Below, piece after piece: positions 40,058 through 52,813 of a stretch of 64,000 bases of DNA; positions within the stretch are counted from its first letter, which is position 1; every line of letters begins with the position of its first letter. The notes under the pieces were generated by a model that made no database searches, had not been told where the DNA came from, and worked only from the letters and a program-made list of their open reading frames with translations. The DNA is from Lunularia cruciata (Eukaryota > Streptophyta > Marchantiopsida > Lunulariales > Lunulariaceae), in the NCBI GenBank assembly GCA_948567375.1, contig OX419760.1, positions 7,378,001 to 7,442,000 on the forward strand. The letters are read 5' to 3'. A program made the position numbers and the translations under genes.

Positions 40058-42420
40058 TAATCCATACTAAAGAGTGCATGCCTTACCAAAAGACTTTTTT
40101 AAGGGAGTGCCTTGGAGTGGAACTATTGGGGTGAAGTACTTTGTTTGCCTCTCTAGTATTTAATGAGTTGATTTTTTTGGGCTTGATACCTAGCTATCTA
40201 TAGCAAGAAGGTCTAGCATACTTCATTGAACTTCTAGTTTGAGTACTCCTTCAAGTGCAAGGAAAAATTGTTTATTCATTATTCCTCATAGGCCTGACTT
40301 TGTAAGCATTGGACTTGCATCATCAGTTCATGGCATTTGGTTCTCAAGGTGCACATTGCTCTTTCTTTTAGCATCTCCATAAATAGGGCTGGGGTCTCCT
40401 CTAAATGGCATAATGTCTTTAGTTGGCCCTCTTCTCTTTGCTTTGACTGTCTACTCCATTTGGCCTTCTAATCTTTTAGCACTTGGAGGCTTCCCACATG
40501 CTTAACTCTCTCTTCTTTTGCCTCCTTGGTGAGATGTTCCAATTGTGTTGATATGTCCTTTTGATACTCTTGCATTTGCAACTACAAAATTACTACTTTG
40601 TCATGTTTCTCCTTTAGAGCACTTTGAATGCTCTCTATCTTGGCATTTTTTGCACAGTGGGTCTTTGGCTTCCTTCTTGAACTGGTCAAACTTGAGGTGG
40701 AATGCCTTCCAATCCCCTTCAAACCTCCAATTCTTTGATGCTTGATGATCTTGTTCATTTTTTGCTATGGCACTTCTCCTCTTGAGCTCTTTATTCTCTT
40801 GCAGCAAGGCACTTACCTTTGAAGCCTTTGCCTTGTACATGTCTCTGGCCTTTGTTGCATTATCCTTCACTAGTTCTCCTCTTGCCTTTTGAGTGTAGAA
40901 CTGCTTGTGCATGGCTTTGATCAGAGTGGTGTAGTCCACCACATTAAGACATTTAGCTTGGTATTGGAGTAACAACACATCCTACAATTGTAATATAATG
41001 CCCACCAAATTGATCATGAACCTTGAGCCTTCTTGCACCTACACCAACTTGGAACTTGTGGTGCCCCTTGCACTTCAATTTTCATTTTAGGTGTAGCCTC
41101 AAGAAGATAGTTACAATGTCAACCTCTTCTTCTTCTTTAGCATTATCAATGATTTGATCCTCTTCCTTTGTGCAATCCTTAGCCTCCTCTTCTCTTCCTA
41201 ACCAAAGTTCTTGGACCTCTTAGCATTCAACCTAATCTTTTATCTCTGCTATGGCTTCTTCTTGCACATCCGGACTCAATGGTGCAAGCTCACACATTGT
41301 TTCTTTCTCCATTATGTGCTCTTCTTCATCTACAAGGTGTAGGTCCTTGTCCATTTTTTGGTCTAACACTTGAGGAGCAAACTAGGCATCTTCCTAGATT
41401 TTGTCTTCTTCTTCATTGTCTCCTAAATTGGAAGTTGATTCTTGCAAAGTGAAGGATCCTTGCTCCTCTTTGTCCTTAGACTCATCTTCTAAAGAGGATA
41501 CTTCAACAATCTAGGCACTTGCCTTTGACTTCTTTGTTGGAGGAAGTGGCTTCTTCTTTGGGGTGGTGTTCTTCCTCTTTGGAGCCTTTGGCAAGGCTAG
41601 TTCTTCATCTATATACACAAATTGGCCTATCTCTTTGAACTTTGCATTAGCCAGCCAATACTTGGCTATCTATGTAGGTCCTTTGAGTTGCACTTCAAAA
41701 TAACCTACAAATGAAAATTTGTAGGGAACTTCTTTCTCTCTTCCTTCATAGTAGATTCATCTTTATGTAGTAATGGACTAAAAAAGGAGCAGATGTAGGT
41801 GGCTCTTCCTTTGTCTTCAAAGTCTTGGTGTAGGAGCTTGCAGTGCTTGTCAAACATCTTTACCCAATCTATAAGCTCTCTTGCATGCATGTAATCAAAG
41901 AACACTACCTAGCCATTGGTTGAGTAGATGGTTCATTTCTGTTTGAAGAGCTATATAAGTACTTCTACAATGGCTCTTTGGGCATGGTCCTTGTAACTTG
42001 CTAAACTCCATCCATTGTTCTTGGAGCACTTGCTCATAAATTGGCTCTTGACTTTAGTGGTTAGCTCCTTGTTTGTGAATTTACTATCATGGCTTTTGAA
42101 ACCTTAACATCTAGGCTAAGTACCATTTGCCAATGGCCTTTGTACAATTCAATAAGACACTCCTCATTTCTCTTGAAGTTTCTCTTGCTTGCCACTTATC
42201 TTATAGATCATATGGAAGTCAAAGAACTCGCAATTCTAGAGTTGGAATCCCAAGTGCTTACTTCTAATCACATCCATCCTATATTTTACTTCCCATTCGT
42301 TCACAATAGGGGATCTAAGGATGGCTTCAAGTGCCTTCTTGTAAGTCTTTGGAGTAATTACCATGGTTCTTACACACAAAAGGCTACTACAAGTTATTGA
42401 TCTACTACACCAAGTGCCTC
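40058..42420 (-). pseudogene. Giant-LTR relic (third copy), coiled-coil ORF part
   Basis: Continuation of 25,790-26,601 beyond the chromovirus. On the minus strand it reads a decayed ORF. Near 42,040-41,705 are ASYKDHAQRAIVEVLI and VVFFDYMHARELIDWVKMFD, aligning with YCDPVRRSIIGVMMALF and VVFAHKMFVGEPINWVKCFY in the LTR ORF at 23,329-23,640. Further on, 40,601-40,978 is charged and helical (TKARDMYKAKASKVSALLQE), as in the coiled-coil part of the LTR ORF. It has many stops. It supports the view that the LTR-borne protein is an ancient, shared component of this element family. Confidence 0.6.
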
Positions 42421-42539
42421 ACTTCACTTTAAGTACCTAAGATTGCATAGAGTGCCACTCTCAAAATGGGTTTGAGTACTCACTTCTTCACAATACTTTT
42501 AGGGCACTACTTGATCAACTAAGTAGATTGATAGATTTG

Positions 42540-42782
42540 CAAAAAGTTCCACTATTGGCCAAGCATTTCAATCTATACACCCAGATCCTAATCATTCCTT
42601 AGCAATATCAAAAGGAATTTGATTAACTATAGCTATATCAAAAGCAAGAGCTTGTATTACACCCCTACCAAGTGTAGGTCCTCTATTACCACCTTGTCCT
42701 CTAGGATCCATGGTCTCTTGTTCTCTTATAATAGTAGTTGTAACTTTAGGTGTAAGTCAATGCATTGGTCACTAGCATGACC
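42540..42782 (-). pseudogene. Gag-like fragment, left of solo LTR
   Basis: The minus-strand text MDPRGQGGNRGPTLGRGVIQ (from about 42,712) is Gly- and Arg-rich, like a retroelement gag tail. It is separated by the LTR at 42,783-43,467 from a CCHC knuckle at 43,545-43,595 on the same strand, so the LTR probably split one gag relic. Confidence 0.45.
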
Positions 42783-43467
42783 TATGAACCGGCTGTCTCT
42801 CACTCAAGATGAACCTCTGATGGCTATTATGGTAGCGCAACATGGACTAAAAAGAAAAAGAACCCCAACTCCATCATACTCCTCCAAGGCTAACACTCCA
42901 AGACTCAAGACATTACTCACTAGAGAACTCAATGAGAGATAGTTGCAAATGAAAGGATGATGAGTACCTCCTCACCCCTAGTTTATATACTTGTGAAATA
43001 GTTACATACCAAAGTTACTAATTACTGGAGTAACTCAAGTTACTATGTTAAAAGTCAAATAAAGTCAAAAAGTAAAGGAATATCCATCCACATGGGCATA
43101 TTCCACTAAGTATGTGATCTTATCTTGACCTAACCACAAAGTCAACGATTCCTTCATATGAGCTATCCTTGGACTATAGAAGAATCTAAAACAAAAAGGC
43201 TTGTGGGTCCAAGAGTTCTCAATTTTTTCCTCAAAGCCAAACACCGAGGAATAATACCAAGTCAACACACTATAATCCAAAATAGTGGTATTCATCTTTT
43301 CCATTTCCTTTAAAGTAAGGTCCACACTATCTTAGTTTTGAATAACTTTAGCTAATGATGGCTAATGTAGAACCATCTTTTATCTCTATATAAATAATAT
43401 CTTGCAAGTATTTGAAATACTAAGCTAAATATCATAATACCACACACATGCACAAATAGGTGTTATA
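42783..43467 (-). mobile_element. Solo LTR related to the young element
   Basis: About 685 bp, aligned along its whole length with the 690-bp LTRs (shared CTCACTCAAGATGAACCTCT and ACACACATGCACAAAT), with many point differences. The terminal dinucleotides are mutated. Flanking GACC/GATC may be a decayed 4-bp TSD. No internal region adjoins it. Confidence 0.85.
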
Positions 43468-43479
43468 GATCAAATCTAT

Positions 43480-43600
43480 AACAATGGCCATGATGCTTAT
43501 GGGTTTGTTGTGGTGCTCTAAATTTATTATGACCATTGCCCTAATTGCACTCTCTCTTGTAATGATCTCCCTCACAAGTCCAACAAGCAACACAACCACT
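43480..43600 (-). pseudogene. CCHC zinc-knuckle fragment
   Basis: The minus strand reads CWTCEGDHYKREC (C-x2-C-x4-H-x4-C) and then GNGHNKFRAPQQTHKHHGHC. It is a gag remnant, lying immediately right of the solo LTR. Further right, to about 44,680, no coherent coding text is recognised. Confidence 0.6.
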
Positions 43601-44686
43601 CAAAGATTATTGTTGATCCAAAAATGAGAATGAAATTTTATATGCACCAAGCCTTCCACTTGCTCCATGACTTTAGGGTTGTCCATGATGTCCTTGAAAG
43701 CCAATATGATGTGGTATATTTTATTACCACACTAGAAAAAGGCAGCTATTGTAGATGTGATCTTCTTGTCAAATCTAAATGTCACCATCTTCTCTTCCAT
43801 CATATTGAGCTCAATATTCTTTACCCAAAAAAAGATGAAAAACTACCAAATTTAATGAAGTTTCTTATAATAGAGTGGCTTCATGGACCTTATGTCTCAA
43901 CTCTCTGTATAGTATACTATACTAGATTTGGATAGTCTATGCATTAGTCACTCCTTGAGTGAATTTGATCAACCATCTCCTAGAAGGAGGTTATGCGCTT
44001 GCGGCTAGCTGTATGCTTGTAACTTATAGCAAACGGCTCACTTATGTAAGTGTATGCCTCATGAAGGCTCTCCCTAACCTCTCATTGGAACTCCTACAAG
44101 AGTTCAGCTTGTCAATCCGCATTTGATGGTAGTTCTACCTAAAGCATTGGAAGAATTCCACCATGGGGTTAAATCTTGGTACTCCACCACCTCTTGCATA
44201 TGTACTATTTACTTTGTAGTAACACCACTTCTAACTAGGTCATCACCATTGAATGCACTAATGCTATTAGAACTAGAACTTGTGATTAGTGCCTATCCAC
44301 CTTTGGAAATGGAGCTTGAGGCGATAAAGATGTATTTTGAGACTAATAATATCTCTACATGTCAGTTTCCACTATGTGTGCACTGCTTGAGCTCATGGTA
44401 ATTATTCACAGGTATACACTCTATGTGCTAGAACAATCCTTTGTGTGCCATGAAGAGTGTGAATAAAGTTGGGTTTTGCATTTATTGCAATTCACACCAA
44501 CTATCAAACTCTTGGATGAAATTATCCAATTCAATAATACACACTTTACTAGAGTAGTGCTTGGAACCTTTGGGGGCTCCATAATTTCATCCATGTCCCA
44601 CAACAACAATGTACCCATATAATGTGAACTCTCAACTCTTGGTCAAACTTAGAACTAGAATGAATCTGTTCCTTATTGGGACTTGA

Positions 44687-45413
44687 TGTAATACTCTGAG
44701 CACAAGAGAAGAGAGAAAACACCAATTTCACACTCAATCATCCGATGCCCCAAAGGAGCACCTTCTCTTTATTATATAGACAAAGAGGATCTCCTCCAAG
44801 GAAGCTCCACCATAGGATTAGGCACATAGATAGGTGGCTATTAGCAAGCTCCACCCTTGGATTACTTACTTGGATGGGTGACATGTCGGTCCTGATCCTA
44901 TCTAGTTGGTCAAGCAAGCTTTGACCAAAAGGAATCTTCTTGTAGGAATCTCAGAATCACGTGGATGAGGTATCGTTGGAAAGCTATCAACAAGACAAAC
45001 CAAGGAGGAGGGAAGGCCAACCATTTCTCCATTGGAGAGAGGGACTCAACATATTTTTGAGACCTAATTCATCCATTTAGGCCTCCAAAATTGCATTCAA
45101 AGATTTAAGGCATATTTTGGTTCCTACTCTATTAATAGAAGTCTCCTTTTGGTCATACCTCTTTCTGATCTATTTCATCCAACATGTGTAACCTCCTTCC
45201 AAATGTTATCGAACCAATTCTCACCTTTAAATCATATGTCTAGCTATTGGTTCTAAGGTTTTCAAGTCTATTTTGGTTTCTACCCTATTAGTAGAAGTAC
45301 TCTTTTGGTGATATTTCTATTTGATCTATTTTGTCTATCATGTATAATCTCATTCTAGATGTTATCAAACCAAATTTCACATTGAGATCATATGGCTAGC
45401 TCTTGGTATTACA
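44687..45413 (-). mobile_element. Solo LTR, family A, TSD CTTGA
   Basis: A 727-bp inverted copy of the 8,893-9,626 family. On the plus strand it starts TGTAATACTCTGAG and ends CTTGGTATTACA. It has a perfect 5-bp TSD CTTGA (44,682-44,686 and 45,414-45,418). Minus-strand TATA-like CTTTATTATATAGAC (read inverted) lies near 44,770. The tandem U3 duplication is also present here. Confidence 0.92.
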
Positions 45414-45418
45414 CTTGA

Positions 45419-46140
45419 GATACTAGTTGATATTATGTGCTATTCCATATGACTACTGCATATTGTAACGAAACCTCTTTTGGAATCTCTAAAGAACTCA
45501 AAAAAATGCACTCAAACATCACAACTACTATCACTAAATAGCATCACCAAATGTAAACTCAGCAACCAAACTCTACATGCAAATGCCACCTAAGCACCTC
45601 TAAAAACAACAATTTTTTTAGGAGAAAGAGTAACTTGTAACTTGCCATCACAACATACACACTCACGATCTACAAGTCATCACTTCTTATCTCACTAAGA
45701 AGAAGCACAAGTAGTTTGATTAATCATCACTCTTGCTTCACTATTAAAAGCACATTGGAACATCAATACTCCAAATATCAAGACGCCCCAAAAAAATATA
45801 ACACACAAATAAGAAGCAAAAACATTATATATAAACTCATTAATGAGTTTTTTGCTAATGCTTTGACATTGTGGTACTTGGTCAAAGTTTCCAAAAAATT
45901 TTAGTTTTTGTGTATTTTGGAGATTATTCCAAAGGTTTGTAGGTTCATTCCTTCCAAAGGATTTGTTTCCTTCCTAATTTGTTGTAACTTTGGAAGGTTA
46001 AGTTAAGAAATTATCTGAATAGTACTTTGAGGTTGATATCTTTTTGGTCATGAGCCCAAATGAAAAAATCTTTATCTTGTTGGAAACTTCTTTTTAAGGG
46101 CTTTCTATTACCACCAAAATCTCAAGATTTGGAGCTTTTT
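45419..46140. other. No recognisable gene
   Basis: AT-rich, short ORFs only. A stretch near 45,640-45,690 resembles 8,020-8,060. Confidence 0.45.
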
Positions 46141-46790
46141 CATGAAATTTAGAGGCATATAGAAACATAGGCTTGAATGTTGGAGGGTCTTTCTAAAGTT
46201 GTTGAGTGATTTTCTTCCAAAGGAAGACCTAATCTATCCAAAAGACATTGATTCCTATGCTTGACTTGTCAAAAGGATAGTGATTCTTGCATAAGGCAAG
46301 AGAAGGAATGTCTGATATGTTTGAAGGAAAGTGATTCATGTTGGAGGCAAGAGAATGAAAGTGTATCCCTTTGGAAAGTGAGAAGTGTGCTAAGTTACCC
46401 AAAGGAGAACATCAGTAGTTGAGAGCATCGAGATTTTGTTAATAGGATAGTCTTAGATGCCTTAACAGATTAAAATTCCAATAATAGAGTTTTTGACAAG
46501 CATCTATGAGGAGTATAGGCAATCTGGAGCAGAAGGGTTAAATGAACTACCAAGGTGGATGCATAACACCTTGAAGGATGGTAAAGGGAGATTCTTATTC
46601 TCCAAAAAGAGTTAGGAGATGCTAAGAGAATTATGAAGGATGAACAATATTTAGTGATATTAGTGACAGAAGATTTACATATATTGAAGGAAGAGAATGA
46701 AATGTTGATGACCAAGGTTGCAACATACTAAGAAGAGGAGATAGAATTTTGAAGGATGAAGTGAAAGCCCTTTGGAGGGATCAAGCAAAG

Positions 46791-47081
46791 TGTAATACCA
46801 AGGGTTAGCCATATGATCTAGATGTGAAATTTGGTTTGGTAACTTCTAGAATGATGTTATACATGATGGTCAAAATAGATCAGATAGAAGTATCACCAAA
46901 AGAGTACTTCTACTAATAGGGCAGAACTGGTACTCCCTTGGGGCATCAAATGCACTACCTACACTTGTTCTCTACTATTTGTTACTCCTTGCATACGGCA
47001 AAGAAGGTGCTCCCTTGGAGCATCAAATGTCTGAGTGTGCAATCTGTGTTTTCTCTCTTCTCTTGTCCTCGGAGTATTACA
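46791..47081 (+). mobile_element. Internally deleted solo LTR, family A, TSD CAAAG
   Basis: 291 bp that keeps both family A ends (TGTAATACC ... GGAGTATTACA) with a perfect 5-bp TSD CAAAG (46,786-46,790 and 47,082-47,086). The middle 450 or so bases are missing. At the deletion junction are a short extra copy of the LTR text around CTCCCTTGGGGCATCAAATG (about 46,932-46,953) and a 35-bp insert that is the exact reverse complement of 47,162-47,196. Confidence 0.9.
46960..46994 (+). repeat. 35-bp inverted repeat, arm 1 (filler DNA)
   Basis: Perfect reverse complement of 47,162-47,196. It is absent from the other family A LTRs, so this arm is the copied insert. Confidence 0.88.
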
Positions 47082-47161
47082 CAAAGACACAAGTCATGGT
47101 AGAATTGATAAAAGCAAGACTTAGGAAAGAGTTGGCAAAGAAAGAGACAAAGTGTAGAAAG

Positions 47162-47196
47162 ATGCAAGGAGTAACAAATAGTAGAGAACAAGTGTA
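47162..47196 (-). repeat. 35-bp inverted repeat, arm 2 (donor)
   Basis: Part of the flanking coiled-coil relic and the likely template of the filler at 46,960-46,994. Confidence 0.88.
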
Positions 47197-47499
47197 AGTA
47201 GCATCATAGAAGGTAAAGGTGGTGGAGATAACAAATTTGAAGGAAGAGCTAAGGCATATAATTGAGCAAATCAAGGTGCCTCAAGTTGAAAAGGTGAATG
47301 TCAATACTGATTTAGATCCAACAATCTTGGAGAAGGGAAGTTAGGTCTGAAGGCAAGAGTAGAGAGTTTGTTTGGGAAATTAGAAGTAGTCTTAGATGAA
47401 TTTGTAGGATTTATTTTGTTGAATGACAAAATTAAGTTACTTCAAAACTTAAGAGTAAAGTGTAGAAGAGCAAAGGAAAGAAATGGGAAGAGGCAATAA

Positions 47500-49905
47500 T
47501 GAAATTCCCAAATAGGATGCAAAGGAAAACTTTAGAGACTAGATTACTTGAAGTTTACTTGGAAGCTTATAGCATAGAAGTTAGAAAGGCTTTTGGCATA
47601 TGTGCATGAGGAAGTTTGAGAGATAGGAAAATTTTGCCTTAGAAAAGACTCTAATTCCTTCAAAGTCAATCAATATACTTTGTGAAGAGATCTATGTTTG
47701 TTGATACATACAATTTAGATCAACATGATATATTGGTGTAAATGTTTAGTTACAAATGGTAGGGTATTCAAGAACAAATGGTACAAATACAAATGGTGGG
47801 GTATTTAAGAACAAGCACTCAATGTGCTATTTTGTTCATTTCAATGGTTAATAAGCAAAAGGGCTTTAGGGTCCTTTAGGCACCCTTTTTCCTTTTTATC
47901 ATCCTTGTGTATTGTCCTATTCCCTTGTGTTTTGCATTCTTTTTGAATCTTTGCAACAAGTGTTGTTTTCTTCTCCTTGTGTGTTTGATCCTTGGAGGTA
48001 GAGGTGATTGTCTAGAAGCAATGGCTTGATAGTCTTTGGAGGGGTTTTAGTGTTGAAAGCAAGCAAGGGAAAACCTATGGAATAGTAAAGTGCACAAATA
48101 AGTCCTAACTTTGAAAGGTAACTTATTTCCTTGAAGGTTTTCTTGCCTTTGGAAAGAGTTATAGTCTTCATCAAGGAAATGGAATCCTTTGGAATTGGAT
48201 TGGATTGGATTTTGCATTTGGATTGGCTAATCAATCCTTTTGCTTTGGCATTGACCTTCAAAAAGGAAATTCAGACCTTCATAGTTTGTTATCTCTTTGG
48301 ACAAAAAGTTGAGGAAAGTCTCTTGACAAGGATAAGACCTTGAATCAAAACATCACTTTCAAGAGTTGATTGGATCTATTTTGATTGTAAGTGAGTTTTC
48401 CTTTGTAAATTTCTATGATGTGCCTTAGTGGGTGTCATTTCTTTTGGGAGATTTTTTTTACCCAAGAAGTGAAAGAAGTAAGAATAAGGATTATTCAATA
48501 ACATCTACCTTTGTACATTTGTATTTCTAACAATATCCTCATTGGAACAAATTGCTTTACCTCATAATATTGCAATTTGGTGAATAGTGTGTTATTATAA
48601 ATGCCTTCATCAATTGTTGTAGCCCATAAAAAGATCAAAGTTTGTGCATTAATGCCAACAAGGTTTGATGAAATTTTCTCAAAAACAAAGACCCATTGAC
48701 AAGCCAAAAAAACTCAAGCTTTGGCAAGAATGGCAAAAATATTGAATATTACACGGAAGCCATTGCCAAAGTTTTCCAACAAGAAGTAGATGTATCTACT
48801 CACAAGTTGTGATTGATGAAAGAAAAAGCTTAAATTGTGCAAAGTAGAGTCCAAAAGTAAAGATGAGCCACACAAGCTTGAATTGTAAACCAAAGGCTTG
48901 TAACAACTTGCTTTCCTTTATAACAATAGTGTCATTATAGACAAAAAAGTTCCTAGAGAAAGCTAGAAAATGGGCTAATTTGTAATATATTTGACATTTC
49001 ATCTAACATTATATTGTTCCAAGAATTGGATCTATTAATGATTTTTTTTCTCAAATCTTATGGTGTATTCATTTTTCTAATTTGACTCTTAATCAAGCTC
49101 TATCAAGAAAATTTTTAATTCAATCGATGATAGATAGGATATGCAATAAATTAAATAATAATTAATTTAACACCATTACATTTAATAATATTCAAGACTA
49201 ATCCCCATTCAATATTGTGAAAAGCTATGTTTGGCATCCATAGGGAACCAAAGACAATCAAGTTACCTTTATAGCTAGGATTAAAAACAACAATTTGATC
49301 TATTACAAAATCCACACTTCATCTCTTACTCAAAAAGAAGCACACATCATTCCACAACTTGTTTGAATGCTCATAACTTTGGTATTCTTGAGCATTCACT
49401 CCTTCTAGGCTATGCAATTGACTCAAGGTTTCATGATGCAAGCTTGTAACATCAAGCACTTATAAAAGGAAGAAAATAGAAAATATATGTATTATGCTAG
49501 TTATAGTAAAATATTTGGGTGAAAATGAAACTACTATTTGTAGACCCTTTCCATTCTCTCTTGCACCAAACTCCTCTAGCTACCTCCTATCAAAAATACT
49601 CAATGTTGTAACCATAGGTTCTTACTACATTCAAAGGTGATTAAACCTACTTATAACTCCATGTACCATTGGATTTAGGATTTTATAGCTCAAAGATAGT
49701 TTAAACAAGATTTAGCTCCCTAGACCTATGATTTGTGCCTTTCAAATTGCTAGATTGACAAAATTCACAAAGTGATGCAACTTGTACTCTCAATTTGTCA
49801 TCCCATGGTATCCAATCATCAATGGTGTATTTTCTAAGAGCTAAGAATGTCAATCTTCTAATAATTTTGATTACTCTTCTCCTTAAGAAGTTACCTTGAG
49901 ACTAT
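47500..49905. other. No recognisable gene
   Basis: AT-rich sequence with short ORFs only. Near 47,750-47,815 a 25-bp text with GGGTATTCAAGAACAA occurs twice, slightly changed. No element ends or domains were found. Confidence 0.45.
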
Positions 49906-49909
49906 AAGC

Positions 49910-50095
49910 AATAGTCTACTCTACTTATTTCCCAAGCATAGAAATGTACAAATTTTCTATGAAGAATAGTCTCAACAATTACTCTACTCAATTCCAAGCA
50001 TAGAAATGTACAAATTTTCTATGACTAATAGTCCCAAAAATCTGCTCTACTAATTTCCAAGCATAGAAATGCACAAATTTCCTACAAAGAAGAAT
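49910..50095. repeat. Minisatellite, about 62 bp x 3
   Basis: Three diverged tandem units, each with AATAGTC, CTCTACT, CCAAGCATAGAAATG and ACAAATTT in the same order. Confidence 0.88.
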
Positions 50096-50456
50096 CTCAA
50101 TCAGAATAAACTATTGCACATATGTGAAAATAAAATTCTCATTTTGTTATCTTTGATTGAATGAATTAATACATGTCAAAAGCCCCAATCAATGATAAAT
50201 CCTTTAATAGTAAGATCTTGATAACAAAAATTCCCAAAATCTACAATAAATAAATCCAAACAAGAATGGTGAATTAAATAGGCCATGAGATTGATTGATC
50301 TATCTATTTTTAAAATAAATCAATCCAACCTCATTTTTCCTCCACAAAATATCACAACTCTTTGTAGAGTTGGGGTTTGTTATCTACTATACTATCATAA
50401 CCCCTACTCTCAACACCACCACCAACTAAATCCAAGCCCAAAAAAGCAAAGCAAGG

Positions 50457-50855
50457 TGTAATAATATGGAGTTAGCAAAAGAGTTAGTAGAATCAACTCT
50501 ATATAGCAAAAAGGAGGTAGAACTCTCATAAACTAAAAATGCTAAGAATTTTCTAAAAGCATATAGGAAGCTTCTTTGTAGAATATCCTAGAAGCATCTA
50601 GAAATTTTTTAGGTGAGAATCTAAGAACCTTCCAAGGATTGAATAACTTGTATGCCAAGTTGATGGCTAGCTTAGCTTCCACTCCAAGAAAGGCAACTTT
50701 GGGAAGGAACCTCCCTTGGAAGCTTCTTGAGAAATTTTTACCTAAGTGGCCTATAGATACCAAGGCAAAGCTCATGCTAGGCACTTGGAGTTTCACTCAA
50801 CTGAGAGTTTCAATGTGACCTTCCATTCTTCTATTTCTCTCCTTGGTCTTTTACA
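50457..50855 (+). repeat. 5' LTR of plus-strand chromovirus relic
   Basis: Starts TGTAATAATATGGAGTT, the reverse-complement match of the chromovirus LTR end, and ends CTTGGTCTTTTACA. Strongly diverged; only some GAAGCTTC-type units survive. Confidence 0.82.
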
Positions 50856-50868
50856 TTGGTATCAAAGC
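50856..50868 (+). other. Primer-binding site (initiator Met), one change
   Basis: TTGGTATCAAAGC directly after the LTR. It differs by one base (AAGC for GAGC) from the site at 39,623-39,635. Confidence 0.85.
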
Positions 50869-52813
50869 ATAAATGAGATAGATGTAATCTATAGAATACC
50901 AAATTAGTCTCTCCTAAACTATTGAGATTTTAGTATATATATGCTATAAAAGCACTATTTCTAATATTTCATCACTTTTTGCTTTGACCAAGTTTTTTGA
51001 ATGTAATCACCTTGTCTGATGAACCATTGATCCTTTTGATTGTAACTTATAGAGAGTGGTAGATGTGTTATATATATGTTTTAACATAGATAATTGAAAG
51101 TAGATAATGTGATAAAGTAGTAATCATGGTGATAATACCCAAATTTATCATTATTATACAATAATAGATTGAGAATCTTCCTTGATTGTTGGAAGAGAGA
51201 TTGTGATGGTCAACAAAAAAAAATTAGAGAGCAACATTTTAAGAGGGAGAAGATCAATTTCCAAAATCAAAGGTCTTTGAAGGCAAGAATCTACTAGAAG
51301 TAGTAGATAATTTTGTATTTGATTGTGAATGTTATTTTGAACTCACAAGTCTTGTAGATCAAAGACAAATCCTCTTGGTTCAAGTCAATCAGATGGAATG
51401 GCAAAAATATTATGGCAATTTTGGATGAGAAGACTCAATGGCAATTTTTTGATCCAATTTTGACATGAGAAGACTTCAAGAGTGCAATCATTGAGAGATT
51501 CCAAGCCGTTAATGTTGCATGAGTTGTATGGCAAGATTGAGATAGATTGGGTCTATGACAAGTTACATTTCTCAATTTCAAAAAACTATGACATTGATTC
51601 CAAATACACAAGAAGATGAAGCTTTGGATCAATTTGTAAGAGGCTTAAAATTGGCTACCAAATTAGAAGTAACCATACACAAACCCAAGCATGTAGAAGA
51701 AGCCATGTAGATGGTTGAGCACTTTGACTCCTTGGTTACCACAAATTGTCCTAACTTAGACCTCTATAGAACCTACAAACACAACAAGGATAAGTGGATG
51801 AGCCCGCACCAAAGGAAATTGATATTACCTAATAAAGACCACTTGGCATGGTAGATCAAGAGTTGCTACAACAAATTAGTGGTTGCTTTATTTGTCTTCA
51901 AATGGACATTGCACTATTGAATGTACACTTAGGAATGGAAAATCTCATCCAATTGCCCAAATGGACTTTGTGGAGCGCAATGATTAAAGAAACAAAGAGT
52001 CCAAGAGGAAACATCAAGCCACTTACTAGGAACCTATTTAGTTCTAATGGGATTGAAGTCTCAACTTGTGCAAATTTGATTCACTTGCAAGGTATGATAT
52101 CCAATTGTGGTTGTAGGATTTTGGGAATTATGAGAGTTGCATATCCATGGAATTAGCAAAAGAATTATGTATTCTTATCAAGCTAGTATTGCATAGCAAA
52201 TTGATGATGGTAGATGGTAAAAAGAGTTTTTCATTCCATACTTCACATCCTATTATATTCAAGATTGGGAAGAACTTCTCATAGTATATGAGATTTTTAG
52301 TAGTTCACCTCTACTACAATATCATTTTAGGTCTTTCTTGGCTTGAACATCATAAGGTTTAATTTGATTGGGTTTGAAAAAAAATTCAAGTACAACACCA
52401 AGGTAAGCAGTAATAATTGGGTTGTCTAGCACCTTTCAGTAGACATCTAAGAATAATTAGCCCCAAAATGTGAAGGTTGTCAATATAACAACTATAGAGC
52501 AAGCTTTGGAAGAAGATGTTCCTATTTTCTGGTGTGGATCAACCATATTGTGCAATGAGACTCTAATGAGTATTGGAAGACAATGGTTGATTAGATCATT
52601 CAGGAGTTTGTAGATGTGTTATGCATGATCTTCCAAAGAAGTTACACTCTAATTGAAGTATGCCTTTGAGATTGAGCTATTGCCAAGTAGTACTCTAGTT
52701 AGTAAACACAATCTATCGGCTCTCACTAAAGAGTTAGAGGAACTTTGAACAACACTAACCGAGTTGTTAGAGAAGGATTTCATATGACACCATACATCTC
52801 CTTGGGTAGCACC

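Larger units (their letters stand above)
46140..47460 (+). pseudogene. Decayed coiled-coil relic, split by solo LTR
   Basis: Plus-strand frames are Lys/Glu-rich (for example VELIKARLRKELAKKETKCR at about 47,097-47,160) with many stops. The style matches the coiled-coil ORFs of the giant LTRs, but no diagnostic block was aligned. The family A LTR at 46,791-47,081 is inserted in it. Confidence 0.35.

Noticed and set aside
46960-47196. The 35-bp inverted repeat as terminal repeats of a MITE
   Set aside because: One arm is inside a family A LTR at a deletion junction and the other is in the flank. No TSD surrounds the pair, so copied filler explains it better.
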